64,000 bases of DNA from JAKAGZ01 sp963748105 (lineage in GTDB: Bacteria > Bacteroidota > Ignavibacteria > Ignavibacteriales > Ignavibacteriaceae), in contig CAVVHP010000007.1 of assembly GCA_963748105.1 (NCBI GenBank), forward strand, positions 1 to 64,000, written 5' to 3'. Position numbers and translations under genes: made by a program. The notes below the pieces were generated by a model. It ran no database searches and was not told where the DNA came from. It saw only the letters and a list, made by a program, of their open reading frames with translations. Positions 35,933 through 45,095 of the stretch are shown piece after piece; the first letter of the stretch is position 1; every line of letters starts with the position of its first letter.

Positions 35933-36006
35933 GCGCCCGTGGCTCAATTGGATAGAGCGTCAGATTCCGGTTCTGGAGGTTGAAGGTTCGAGTCCTTCCG
36001 GGCGTA
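35933..36006 (+). tRNA. tRNA-Arg (anticodon CCG)
   Basis: Cloverleaf: acceptor GCGCCCG/CGGGCGT (G-T at the first pair), D arm GCTC/GAGC, anticodon stem TCAGA/TCTGG with loop TTCCGGT (anticodon CCG), T arm GAAGG-TTCGAGT-CCTTC, discriminator A. CCA is not encoded. It lies between the integrase and core genes. I find no second copy of its ends in the window, so the attachment site is not shown. Confidence 0.92.
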
Positions 36007-36123
36007 CATATTCTTTTAAATTTTTAATGGAAGATTGCCTAATTTTATTATAAATTAGTAGTCTTGTATAATTATGTCTATTAAAGTAAGCAAAAATTAA
36101 ACTTTAGATTAAAAGGAAACGAA

Positions 36124-36810
36124 ATGCTCACTAAAAAGAAAAAGCTGTCCAAAAAAGAAATTAAACAGGATAAACTCGTAGAGACCTATTATAAAGCTTA
36201 TAGCTTTTTTGAACAGAACAGTCAACGCGTATTACTGTATGGTGGTATTTTTGTGGTTGTAATACTTGCAGCAATTTTTTATGTAAAACATAAAAGTCAG
36301 CAAAACCAATTGGCAGGCGTCGAGCTTTCGCGTGTTATGAATATGTATGATTCAGGTAATTATCAGGAAGCGATACAGGGAAGACCCGGCACGCCAATAA
36401 TTGGACTTAAAAAAATTGTTGATGAATACGGTAGCACTGAAAATGGTGAAACTGCCAAGATTTACCTTGCCAATGCATATAGTTTCCAGAATAAAATGGA
36501 AGATGCTTACAAATACTATAGTGATTATAGTGGAAGCATAAGCATGTTTGAGGCAACTGCATACGCCGGACAGGGCGCATATTTTGTTGATAAAAAAGAA
36601 TTTGAAAAGGCTGCGGAAATGTACACTAAAGCTGCTCACATATCTGATCAGGATGTTCTGGACGCTGAATATTTGCTCAAAGCTGGTATTAATTATATGA
36701 AGGCTGGACAAAATAAAGAAGCTAAAAAGTCTTTTGATAAGGTTAAAAAAGATTATGAAAATTCTGCTGCAGCAAGAGATGTCCAGAAATACCTTGTACA
36801 GCTTAACTGA
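36124..36810 (+). CDS. Membrane-anchored TPR-like protein (YfgM-type)
   Basis: The 228-residue protein has a basic N-terminus (LTKKKKLSKKEIKQDK), one TM helix (about 38-58) and a periplasmic TPR-like region (about 70-225): GETAKIYLANAYSFQNKMEDA and EAKKSFDKVKKDYENS. This is the pattern of YfgM-like proteins near the Sec translocon, though no partner is adjacent. It is the first core gene after the island, followed by a terminator and then efp. Confidence 0.75.
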   Translation: MLTKKKKLSKKEIKQDKLVETYYKAYSFFEQNSQRVLLYGGIFVVVILAAIFYVKHKSQQNQLAGVELSRVMNMYDSGNYQEAIQGRPGTPIIGLKKIVDEYGSTENGETAKIYLANAYSFQNKMEDAYKYYSDYSGSISMFEATAYAGQGAYFVDKKEFEKAAEMYTKAAHISDQDVLDAEYLLKAGINYMKAGQNKEAKKSFDKVKKDYENSAAARDVQKYLVQLN

Positions 36811-36837
36811 TAGTTTGATATAATATTTGCAGGATTT

Positions 36838-36873
36838 AAAACCGTAAGATTTCTTACGGTTTTTGTCTTTTTT
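36838..36873 (+). terminator. Terminator of the TPR gene
   Basis: The stem AAAACCGTAAGA/TCTTACGGTTTT has a short loop and is followed by TTTTTGTCTTTTTT. Confidence 0.88.
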
Positions 36874-37012
36874 AGACCACTTTTTATCAATATTTGTTAA
36901 AAAACTACCAATTTTGAGTAATTTCAATTCTTGACTTTCAGACCTTATTGTTCTATTTTTTTTGTCTGTTTATTAAATAACTATCTTAAAATCTTTCAAA
37001 AACATAAAATTT

Positions 37013-37576
37013 ATGGCAGATACCTCGGATTTCAGAAACGGGCTAATCATTAAGTTTAAAAATGATCTTTATACAATAGTAGAATTCCAACACGTAAAAC
37101 CCGGCAAGGGTGGTGCATTTGTAAGAAGTACATTAAAAAATCTCCGATCAGGAAAAGTAATAGATAATACTTTCAGGGCAGGCGAGGGTGTTGAAGTTGT
37201 GCGTGTGGAAAGAAGAAAATACCAATATCTTTATAGAGAAGGCGATTTTTTAGTTTGTATGGATAATGAAACTTATGAGCAAATAAATGTACCTATAGAA
37301 TATTTTGGTGATGGAGTAAATTTCCTGAAAGAAAGTATGGAAGTTGAAATCCTTTTTAATGGTACCGAAATCATTAATGTTGACACTCCGATTTTCGTTC
37401 AGTTAAAAGTTGTGGAAACAGAACCAGGATTTAAGGGCGATACAGCAACAGGTGCTACTAAACCAGCGAAACTTGAAACTGGTGCTACTATCAATGTTCC
37501 GCTTTTTATAAATGTTGATGATGTTCTTAAAGTTGATACAAGAACAAGCGGATACGTTGAAAGAGTTAAATCTTAA
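37013..37576 (+). CDS. efp: Elongation factor P
   Basis: It rescues ribosomes stalled on proline runs. The 187 residues show the usual three beta-barrel domains. The tip loop that reaches the peptidyl site has K32 in KPGKGGAF, the lysine type. C-terminal VDTRTSGYVERVKS is typical. It starts an efp-accB-accC run (16 bp to accB), a gene order kept in many bacteria. No epmA/epmB genes are seen nearby, so whether K32 is modified is open. Confidence 0.96.
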   Translation: MADTSDFRNGLIIKFKNDLYTIVEFQHVKPGKGGAFVRSTLKNLRSGKVIDNTFRAGEGVEVVRVERRKYQYLYREGDFLVCMDNETYEQINVPIEYFGDGVNFLKESMEVEILFNGTEIINVDTPIFVQLKVVETEPGFKGDTATGATKPAKLETGATINVPLFINVDDVLKVDTRTSGYVERVKS

Positions 37577-37591
37577 AACCAAGAGGATAAA

Positions 37592-38071
37592 ATGGACTTA
37601 AACCTTATTAAAAAACTTATAAAAATTGTAAATGCTACCGATAATATCACGGACCTTGAGGTAGAAGAAGAAGGTTTAAGAGTTAAGATTGGTAAAAATC
37701 TTTACTCCAATCAGAATGAAAATCATCAGTTTATGACACCTGCTAATGTTACAATGCAGCAGGTTCCTGCGCCGGCACAAACACCCGCACCGGCAGCTGA
37801 AGAAAAGAAGGATGAAGCAAAAGCTGACAATGTTCACGAAATAAAATCTCCTATAGTTGGTACATTTTACAGGGCTCCTGCACCTGATGCAGATGCATAT
37901 GTTCAGGTCGGAGATTCAGTTTCATCCGGTGCTGTGCTTTGTATTGTTGAGGCTATGAAACTTATGAATGAAATAGAATCTGATGCAAGCGGGAAAGTTG
38001 TAAAAATTTTAGTTGAAAACGGAAAGCCTGTTGAATATAATCAGCCTCTGTTTTTAATTCAGACCAGCTAA
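37592..38071 (+). CDS. accB: Acetyl-CoA carboxylase biotin carboxyl carrier protein
   Basis: The 159-residue carrier brings carboxyl-biotin to the transferase in fatty-acid synthesis. An N-terminal helical part is joined to the biotinyl domain by a Pro/Ala-rich linker (PAPAQTPAPAAEEKK). Biotin attaches to K123 in EAMKLMNEI. It sits between efp and accC (25 bp), as expected. Confidence 0.95.
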   Translation: MDLNLIKKLIKIVNATDNITDLEVEEEGLRVKIGKNLYSNQNENHQFMTPANVTMQQVPAPAQTPAPAAEEKKDEAKADNVHEIKSPIVGTFYRAPAPDADAYVQVGDSVSSGAVLCIVEAMKLMNEIESDASGKVVKILVENGKPVEYNQPLFLIQTS

Positions 38072-38096
38072 CTTTACTCAAGACTTTGAGGAAAAA

Positions 38097-39431
38097 TTGT
38101 TTAATAAAATTTTAATTGCTAATCGTGGTGAAATTGCACTGCGTGTTATCAGAACCTGCAAAGAACTCGGCATAAAAACAGTCGCAGTTTATTCAGAAGC
38201 AGATAAAGACTCACTTCATGTAACTTTTGCAGACGAAGCCGTTTGTATAGGCCCTGCTCCTAGCCGGGAAAGTTATCTAAAGATTCCACTAATTATTTCA
38301 GCAGCCCAGATTACGGGTGCTGATGCTATTCATCCGGGATATGGATTCCTTGCGGAGAATGCAAATTTTTCCGAAATCTGTGCAGAATCAGACATAAAAT
38401 TTATCGGGCCTTCGCCCAAAATGATAAATGCGATGGGTGATAAATCATATGCAAAAGATACGATGAAGAAAAACGGAGTTCCTGTTATTCCCGGAAGCGA
38501 TGGAGTAGTTACTGATAAAAAACAAGGAAAAATAATTGCAGCAGAAGTTGGTTACCCTGTAATCATTAAAGCATCAGCGGGCGGCGGCGGAAAGGGTATG
38601 CGTGTTGTATGGGAAGATTCAGAATTTGAAAAAGCATTTCAGACAGCGGCAGTTGAAGCCGAAGCTTCATTTGGCAATCCTGCAGTTTATATAGAAAAAT
38701 TTATTGAGAATCCACGGCATGTCGAAATCCAGGTAATGGGCGACCAGTTTGGCAATGCATATCATTATGGTGAAAGAGATTGTTCAGTGCAGCGTCGGCA
38801 TCAGAAATTAATCGAAGAATCTCCATCACCAGCTATTGATCAGGCAATCAGAGATAAAATGGGTGAGACAGCCATACTGGGTGTAAAATCTGTAAATTAT
38901 GAAGGTGCCGGTACTATTGAATTTCTTCTAGACAAGCATAAGAATTTCTACTTTATGGAAATGAATACTAGGATTCAGGTTGAACATCCTGTTACAGAAT
39001 TCGTTTATAATGTTGACCTGATCCGCCAGCAGATTCTTGTAGCCGCAGGTGAAAAAATTGATACCCTGCCGCAAAAGCCAGTTGGGCATAGTATAGAATT
39101 CAGAATAAATGCTGAAGATCCTTCAATGGGTTTCAGACCTTCGCCGGGTAGAATTGAATCTTTACATTTTCCGGGTGGTTACGGTGTTCGTGTTGATTCC
39201 CATACATACGAAGGGTACACAATTCCTCCTTTTTATGATTCTCTGATTGCAAAATTGATTGTTTGGGGAAAAGACAGGCCTAATGCAATTGCACGCGGTA
39301 AGAGAGCCCTGGAAGAATTCACAGTTGAGGGTATTAAAACCACGATTCCGTTTCATCGGAAAGTTTTGGAAGATGAAAGATTTGTATCAGGAAATTTTGA
39401 TACCGGGTTTCTGGAAAACTTTACGTTTTAG
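38097..39431 (+). CDS. accC: Acetyl-CoA carboxylase biotin carboxylase subunit
   Basis: It carboxylates the biotin on AccB using ATP and bicarbonate. The 444 residues show the N-terminal domain (KILIANRGEIALRVIRTC), the ATP-grasp Gly loop (KASAGGGGKGMRVV), the RDCSVQRRHQK loop and EMNTRIQVEHPVTE near the active site. The start is TTG with TTGAGG just before it. It overlaps no gene; gcvH follows 80 bp later. Confidence 0.95.
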   Translation: MFNKILIANRGEIALRVIRTCKELGIKTVAVYSEADKDSLHVTFADEAVCIGPAPSRESYLKIPLIISAAQITGADAIHPGYGFLAENANFSEICAESDIKFIGPSPKMINAMGDKSYAKDTMKKNGVPVIPGSDGVVTDKKQGKIIAAEVGYPVIIKASAGGGGKGMRVVWEDSEFEKAFQTAAVEAEASFGNPAVYIEKFIENPRHVEIQVMGDQFGNAYHYGERDCSVQRRHQKLIEESPSPAIDQAIRDKMGETAILGVKSVNYEGAGTIEFLLDKHKNFYFMEMNTRIQVEHPVTEFVYNVDLIRQQILVAAGEKIDTLPQKPVGHSIEFRINAEDPSMGFRPSPGRIESLHFPGGYGVRVDSHTYEGYTIPPFYDSLIAKLIVWGKDRPNAIARGKRALEEFTVEGIKTTIPFHRKVLEDERFVSGNFDTGFLENFTF

Positions 39432-39511
39432 TCTTAAGTTAGTGGAGTTATTTAATTATTATTTGGGGATAAATCCCGGATTTACTATAAATAGAAAAAT
39501 TTGAGGTAAAA

Positions 39512-39892
39512 ATGAACTTCCCTTCGAATCTGAAATACACAAATGATCACGAATGGATATCTGTAGAAGGAAATATTGGAACAATAGGAATAACAGAATA
39601 CGCACAGGGTGAACTTGGTGATGTAGTTTTTGTTGATATTGATCCAAATCTCTCAGAAATAAAAATTGGTGAATCATTTGGAACCATTGAAGCTGTTAAA
39701 ACAGTTAGTGAATTATTCGGACCTTGCAGCGGGAAAATTACCGAGATCAATAGTGAATTAGCAGACAGTCCGGAACTTGTTAACTCAGATCCTTATGGTA
39801 AAGGCTGGATGGTTAAAGTAGAACTAAGCAATATGGGCGATCTGGAAAATCTGCTGGACAGCGAAGCTTATAAAAAACTGATCGGACAATAA
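39512..39892 (+). CDS. gcvH: Glycine cleavage system H protein
   Basis: It shuttles the aminomethyl group of glycine on a lipoyl arm. The 126 residues carry the lipoyl lysine K63 in GTIEAVKTVSEL, and the N-terminal YTNDHEWIS. No gcvT or gcvP lies next to it. In some bacteria GcvH also feeds lipoyl transfer, so a wider role is possible. A terminator follows. Confidence 0.94.
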   Translation: MNFPSNLKYTNDHEWISVEGNIGTIGITEYAQGELGDVVFVDIDPNLSEIKIGESFGTIEAVKTVSELFGPCSGKITEINSELADSPELVNSDPYGKGWMVKVELSNMGDLENLLDSEAYKKLIGQ

Positions 39893-39940
39893 TTAGTTAT
39901 TTGATTCCGAATATCCGGAAATATTTAATGAATTCCTTTA

Positions 39941-39978
39941 CAGAAACAAAATCCTTATATAGGGTTTTGTTTCTATTT
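39941..39978 (+). terminator. Terminator after gcvH
   Basis: The stem AGAAACAAAATCC/GGGTTTTGTTTCT has a TTATATA loop and is followed by ATTTT. Confidence 0.82.
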
Positions 39979-40000
39979 TAAAAACCCCATCCTTAAATAA

Positions 40001-41545
40001 ATGCATAAACGAGAAACGATCCTTATCATAGATTTTGGCTCACAATTTACACAGCTTATTACAAGACGTGTTAGAGAAGCCAATGTTTATTCTGAAATTC
40101 ATCCTCATACTATTACTCTGGAAAAAGTAAAAGAGTTAAACCCCCTTGGAATAATTCTTTCCGGCGGACCAATGAGTATATATGACGAAGATGCTCCGCA
40201 ATTAGAAAATGAAATACTAAAACTCGGAATTCCACTGCTTGGCATCTGTTACGGATTCAATATAATCTGTAAAAATTTTGATGGAGAAATAAAACCTGCT
40301 GATGACAGGGAATACGGAAAAGCAGAGCTTGAAATTTCCGGGACTTACTCAAAATTATTTAATGAGGTAAAGAAAAAATCTATAGTGTGGATGAGCCACG
40401 GAGATTATGTAACAGAAGTCCCGGAAGGGTTTTCCGTTAATGGAGTTTCAGATTCATCACCAATCTGTGCAATCTCAAATGAATCCAGAAATATTTATGG
40501 CGTCCAATTTCATCCTGAAGTTGTGCACAGTGAAGAAGGCACTAAAATAATAAATAACTTTCTCTTTGAAATTTGTAATTGTTCTGCAGACTGGACATCT
40601 CATAACTTTGTTGAAGATTCACTTTCAGGAATAAAAGAAAAAGTTGGAAATAAAAAAGCAATCTGTGCGTTAAGTGGTGGAGTTGACTCAACTGTTGCTG
40701 CAGTACTTGTCAAAAAAGCCATTGGAGAAAATTTAATTTGTATCCATATTGACACAGGTTTAATGAGGAAAGATGAAAGCTCTGTGATTGAAAGAGTCTT
40801 TAATGAAGAATTAAACCTTGATGTAATAAATATCAATGCGTCTGAATTATTCCTGAGCAGGCTTGAAGGAATTTCCGATCCTGAAAAGAAAAGAAAAATT
40901 ATTGGGAACACTTTTATTGAAGTATTTGAAAAAGAAGCAAAAAAATATGACCAGGTGGATTTTTTGGTTCAAGGGACTTTGTATCCGGATGTTATTGAAT
41001 CCGTCTCTGTAAAGGGTGCCTCTGTGACAATTAAAACACACCACAATGTGGGTGGATTGCCGGAAAAAATGCATCTAAAACTTATTGAACCGTTCAGAGA
41101 ATTATTCAAAGATGAGGTAAGAAACGTAGGCCGGGAGTTGAAAATTCCTGAGAATTTTATCGACAGGCATCCTTTCCCCGGTCCTGGACTTGCGGTTAGA
41201 TTACTTGGAGATATCACAAAACAGAGGCTTGACATTTTACGCGAAGCTGACGATATTTTTATCTCTGAACTAAGAAATGGCGGTTTATATGATAAAATAT
41301 GGCAGGCCTTTTGTGTTTTACTACCGGTTCAAACTGTTGGTGTAATGGGTGATGCCAGAACATATGAGAATGTGCTTGCATTGAGAGCAGTTACATCAAC
41401 AGATGGAATGACAGCTGACTGGTTCAGGTTTGATGCTGATTTTCTTGCACTGGTTTCTAATAAAATAATTAATAAAGTAAGGGGAGTGAACAGGGTAGTT
41501 TACGATATTAGTTCCAAACCTCCGGCAACAATAGAATGGGAATAG
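40001..41545 (+). CDS. guaA: GMP synthase (glutamine-hydrolysing)
   Basis: It makes GMP from XMP, ATP and glutamine. The 514 residues have a class I glutaminase domain with nucleophile C83 (GICYGFN) and the HPE motif (QFHPEVVHS). The ATP pyrophosphatase domain has the P-loop ALSGGVDSTV (about 224). The C-terminal dimer part ends SSKPPATIEWE, as usual. Its end overlaps the next TPR gene by 10 bp, so translation is coupled. Confidence 0.96.
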   Translation: MHKRETILIIDFGSQFTQLITRRVREANVYSEIHPHTITLEKVKELNPLGIILSGGPMSIYDEDAPQLENEILKLGIPLLGICYGFNIICKNFDGEIKPADDREYGKAELEISGTYSKLFNEVKKKSIVWMSHGDYVTEVPEGFSVNGVSDSSPICAISNESRNIYGVQFHPEVVHSEEGTKIINNFLFEICNCSADWTSHNFVEDSLSGIKEKVGNKKAICALSGGVDSTVAAVLVKKAIGENLICIHIDTGLMRKDESSVIERVFNEELNLDVININASELFLSRLEGISDPEKKRKIIGNTFIEVFEKEAKKYDQVDFLVQGTLYPDVIESVSVKGASVTIKTHHNVGGLPEKMHLKLIEPFRELFKDEVRNVGRELKIPENFIDRHPFPGPGLAVRLLGDITKQRLDILREADDIFISELRNGGLYDKIWQAFCVLLPVQTVGVMGDARTYENVLALRAVTSTDGMTADWFRFDADFLALVSNKIINKVRGVNRVVYDISSKPPATIEWE

Positions 41546-42459
41546 AAAAAACAGAAACAAAATACAGGATAGATCATAAAATAAAGCAGGCCCGCGACTT
41601 CCAGACTTCGGGAAAACACCTGCACGCTTTACAGGTGTATAAATCTTTAATTGATCAACATCCTGAAAATACAGAGCCTTATTTACTACTTACTGATCTT
41701 TACGAATTATTGGGTAAGACTGGTTCAGCGATACAGCTGCTTAAAGATTTCTTAATTGCTGATCCGGAAAATAAAGAAGTAAGATTGTACCTGGGACAAT
41801 TTCTGCTTAGGAATTCCATGTGGGAAGAATCAAATGATGTTCTGAGTTTTATCCCGCCTGAAGAAGAACCAATAGTTTCATTTTTCCTTGGCTATTCCAA
41901 CTTTATGCTGGAAGAATATGAAATGGCCAGGGTTAATTTATTAAATTTTATTTCTGTTGAAGAACATTCCGAATTATTGCACGAAGCATACCTTTATATG
42001 GCAAAAATAGAAATTGAATTGACAAATTTTGAAAGTGCATTATCATTTGCCAAGAAGGCAGAGTTGCTGTACGGAAATTTTTGGGAACTAAGTCTTATAT
42101 TTGCAATCTCATATTATCATTTAGGAATGTATGCGCATGCAATTCTTCCTGTTGAAAAGGCTAAAAAATTAAATCCAAATGATGCTTCTGTAAGAGAGTG
42201 GGCTGGAAAAATCTATTTAAAGTCCGGTGATTTTTTAAAAGCTGAAGAAAATTTCTTAAAATATATTGAACTTACAGAAGAGACATCTTCTGAAATTTAT
42301 GCAAATTTGGGCGAAGCTTGTTATCAGGCTAAAAAACCAAAAGATGCTATTGTGTATTTTGATATGGCTTTAAAATTAGATCCGGAAAATAAGATTGCAA
42401 TAACCGGCAAAAAAAATGCCTCCACGGCTCTTGAAAATAACAAGGTTAATAATGGCTAA
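41536..42459 (+). CDS. TPR-repeat protein
   Basis: The 307-residue cytosolic protein has no signal or TM segment and consists of about seven tetratricopeptide repeats: ALQVYKSLIDQHPENTEPYL, LSLIFAISYYHLGMYAHAIL and ANLGEACYQAKKPKDAIVYF. It probably acts as a protein scaffold. It overlaps guaA (10 bp) and the following receptor-like gene (8 bp), so the three share a transcript. No function is named. Confidence 0.8.
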   Translation: MGIEKTETKYRIDHKIKQARDFQTSGKHLHALQVYKSLIDQHPENTEPYLLLTDLYELLGKTGSAIQLLKDFLIADPENKEVRLYLGQFLLRNSMWEESNDVLSFIPPEEEPIVSFFLGYSNFMLEEYEMARVNLLNFISVEEHSELLHEAYLYMAKIEIELTNFESALSFAKKAELLYGNFWELSLIFAISYYHLGMYAHAILPVEKAKKLNPNDASVREWAGKIYLKSGDFLKAEENFLKYIELTEETSSEIYANLGEACYQAKKPKDAIVYFDMALKLDPENKIAITGKKNASTALENNKVNNG

Positions 42460-44194
42460 GTCAAAATTATTACTATTACTTTTATTTATTATATCTTCTA
42501 CTATATATGGTCAGGGAGTAAATCAAAACGTCGATAGAGAATTCCAATCGGCAATGAACTTTTACAATTCAAGAAATTACTCACAGGCAATTTCAATATT
42601 TGACCGGATCATTGGGGAAAATGATTTTAATTCCAAAACCACGGTCTCTTTTTTGTTTAAAGGTAAAAGCCTGCTTGCAATCAGACAATACAATGATGCA
42701 ATCAGCACATTAAACCAGTTCCTTAATTTTTATACAAACAGCCGATATGCGGATGAAGCCCGGATAGTAATTACAAAGGCCTATTTAGAACAAAGAGAAT
42801 ATTATAGTGCTCTCCGGGAAATTGATTTAATAATAGCTGAATCTGATTCAGATTCCTATTTAAAGGAAGCAAAATCTATTGGTGAAAAATTATCTGCAAA
42901 TTATTTAAATCCGGATGATATTCAGAAACTTCATAATTCAGCTTCTTCTGAAAAAGTAAAAGCATATTTATTATTATTGCTTGCAAAATCTTATGTGTAT
43001 AATGGAAACACAATTGATGGACTGCGGACATTTTCAGAAGTGTTCAGAAATTATCCTTCAAGCCTGGAAAGTGTTGAAGCAAGAAGACTATACGAGGCAG
43101 CTTCCAAAAACAAACAAATAACTCCGGCTTCAGCTATTATTGGTGTAATGCTTCCACTGAATTATTCAGAAAACCAGCCTGCAAGCAGAACGCCTGTGAG
43201 AGAAATTCTTGAAGGAATTAAATTTGCAGTTTCCAGATTTAACAGGACACACGGGAATAAAATTGGTTTGTTGGTCAGGGATACAAAGAGGGATAAAGAC
43301 AGGATTCAAGACATAGCTGATGAATTTGAAGGTATTCCTTCACTTAAAATTGTAATCGGACCTGTATTTAGTGATGAGGTAATTGCAGCTGCAGATGCTT
43401 TTGAGGGAAGTAATATCAAAGTAATTTCTCCTACTGCTACAGATAATCAACTGGCCAGCAGGAACAATAATATTTTCCAGGCTAATCCGTCTTTTGCTGC
43501 ACGGGGCAAAGCAATGGCAGATTATTTATTTTTTGTGGAAAGAAAAAATAATGTTGCTGTGCTAAACTCAAGTCTGGGATATTCAGGAAATCTTGCTGAT
43601 GCATTTATCAAGGAATTCAGATTACTAGGGGGCGATGTTCTTGCCCACCAGGTTTTTACTCCTAATAGTATTCAGATAACACCACAGATTAATCAGCTAA
43701 ATGTATTCAGGGATACTCTTGAAGCAATTTATGCGCCAATCTCTGATAAAAATGATGCGCCTGTTATTTTATCAAGCCTTGTTTTAGATAGTTTGTATGT
43801 TCCAATGTACGGAAACCAGGATTGGTTTTCTGCTAAAGGATTAGAAACTTCAACCACACTTAGTAATAATTTAACTATTACTTCAGATTTTTTTATAGAT
43901 TATAAAGATCCCGGATTTACTGCATTAAACAGAGCGTTTTCTTCACAGACAAATATGGAAGCAAACAGGAATGTTCTTTACGGTTACGATACAGCGGAAT
44001 ATATCCTTATTGCAATAAACTCTTCCAATAATGATGCAGATAAGATAAATAAATTTTTGAATTCGCGAAAAGAAATGAAAGGATTTCATAATAACATTTC
44101 TTTTAATGATGAACATGTAAATATGTATCTGAATATTTTAAAATATCAGTCAGGTCTTTACCAATTAATTGAAAGGTATAAACCAGTAAATTAA
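42452..44194 (+). CDS. Exported protein with TPR front and periplasmic-binding (receptor-type) domain
   Basis: The start is set at MAKSKLLLLLLFIISSTIYG (42452), giving about 580 residues with a signal peptide. Residues about 25-230 are TPR-like (DREFQSAMNFYNSRNYSQAI). Residues about 240-575 resemble a type I periplasmic-binding/ABC amino-acid receptor (ASAIIGVMLPLNYSENQ, IVIGPVFSDEVIAAADAF). This order is like LpoA/LppC-type lipoproteins that stimulate penicillin-binding proteins, but it lacks a lipobox. Whether it binds a ligand or a cell-wall enzyme is open. Confidence 0.75.
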   Translation: MAKSKLLLLLLFIISSTIYGQGVNQNVDREFQSAMNFYNSRNYSQAISIFDRIIGENDFNSKTTVSFLFKGKSLLAIRQYNDAISTLNQFLNFYTNSRYADEARIVITKAYLEQREYYSALREIDLIIAESDSDSYLKEAKSIGEKLSANYLNPDDIQKLHNSASSEKVKAYLLLLLAKSYVYNGNTIDGLRTFSEVFRNYPSSLESVEARRLYEAASKNKQITPASAIIGVMLPLNYSENQPASRTPVREILEGIKFAVSRFNRTHGNKIGLLVRDTKRDKDRIQDIADEFEGIPSLKIVIGPVFSDEVIAAADAFEGSNIKVISPTATDNQLASRNNNIFQANPSFAARGKAMADYLFFVERKNNVAVLNSSLGYSGNLADAFIKEFRLLGGDVLAHQVFTPNSIQITPQINQLNVFRDTLEAIYAPISDKNDAPVILSSLVLDSLYVPMYGNQDWFSAKGLETSTTLSNNLTITSDFFIDYKDPGFTALNRAFSSQTNMEANRNVLYGYDTAEYILIAINSSNNDADKINKFLNSRKEMKGFHNNISFNDEHVNMYLNILKYQSGLYQLIERYKPVN

Positions 44195-44207
44195 AAGGGG
44201 AGTAAAT

Positions 44208-44888
44208 ATTTTAAAAGTAAAAGATCTTCCGCTTGATGACAGGCCCAGGGAAAAATTATCTATAAGAGGTGTTAATAGTTTAACCGATGCAGAGTTGCTT
44301 GCAATTCTTCTGCGTACCGGTACAAAAGGGAAATCAGTAATAAGTGTTGCTCAGGAGTTAATAAATTCAAACAGAAATCTTGCTGTGTTAGCTTCAACTA
44401 CTTTTTCGAAATTAATAAAAACTCATGGTATTGGGAAAGATAAAGCGGCAACTTTGCTGGCGGCATTTGAACTTGGAAGAAGAATAGAATCACAATCAAA
44501 ATGGTTTTCAGAGAAAAAAATTACTACACCCGGAGATGTTGCTGAAATATTTATTCCTCTTTTAAGAGATGAATTGAAAGAAAGATTTATTGTAGTTTGT
44601 TTGAATTCTGCAAATAAAATTATTAAGTATGAAGTAATATCTATTGGTAACCTGAACTCAAGTGTGGTTCATCCACGTGAAATATTTAAAACAGCAATTG
44701 AGAATAGTTCGGCCAGTATCATTTTGTTACATAATCATCCCAGTGGAAATCCTGAACCCAGCAAGGAGGATATTTCGATTACTAAGAAACTGGTAGATGC
44801 AGGAAAATTGCTAAATATTCCAGTTTTTGACCATTTAATTATTGCAGGAAATAAATTCGCAAGTTTTGTTGAAAAAAAGCTGATTTAA
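44208..44888 (+). CDS. radC: RadC-family JAMM protein, apparent AUU start
   Basis: This JAMM metalloprotease-fold protein has the metal motif HNHPSGNPEPSKED near residue 180 and a UPF0758/helix-hairpin-helix front. The conserved start of the family (KDLPLDDRPREKL) lies upstream of the first TTG in frame (44295), so translation must begin earlier. Between the preceding in-frame stop and that region the only plausible start is ATT at 44208, with GGGGAG 5 nt before it. From there it is 226 residues, the normal length. The gene follows the receptor-like gene by 13 bp. Confidence 0.85.
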   Translation: MLKVKDLPLDDRPREKLSIRGVNSLTDAELLAILLRTGTKGKSVISVAQELINSNRNLAVLASTTFSKLIKTHGIGKDKAATLLAAFELGRRIESQSKWFSEKKITTPGDVAEIFIPLLRDELKERFIVVCLNSANKIIKYEVISIGNLNSSVVHPREIFKTAIENSSASIILLHNHPSGNPEPSKEDISITKKLVDAGKLLNIPVFDHLIIAGNKFASFVEKKLI

Positions 44889-44913
44889 TCATTTTTTTGA
44901 TTATTTTTTAACG

Positions 44914-44927
44914 TACATTGCAATGTA
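44914..44927. promoter_or_regulatory. Perfect 14-bp palindrome TACATTGCAATGTA
   Basis: This is an exact palindrome in the 207-bp gap before the coiled-coil lipoprotein gene, with a partial TACATTACATGT further down. It may be a dimeric repressor site for the envelope genes that follow. Such length can also arise by chance in AT-rich DNA. Confidence 0.4.
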
Positions 44928-45095
44928 GCATTTTTTACTACAAAAATTTCATACTTTACATTACATGTTTATAATCTATTATTTATTAAGTTTTTAGAGA
45001 TTTTGGAATTAATAAATTTTATTAACAGATTTGTGAAAACAATATTAAACCATTATTTTCTTGTATAATAATTAATAATATCTCGGAGGTACTAA

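Noticed and set aside
35933..36006. tRNA-Arg 3' end as a proven attachment site
   Set aside because: No second copy of the tRNA end could be found in the window, and the recombinase lies on the 5' side.
44295..44888. Short radC beginning at TTG 44295
   Set aside because: It would lack the conserved first 29 residues, which are clearly encoded in frame upstream.
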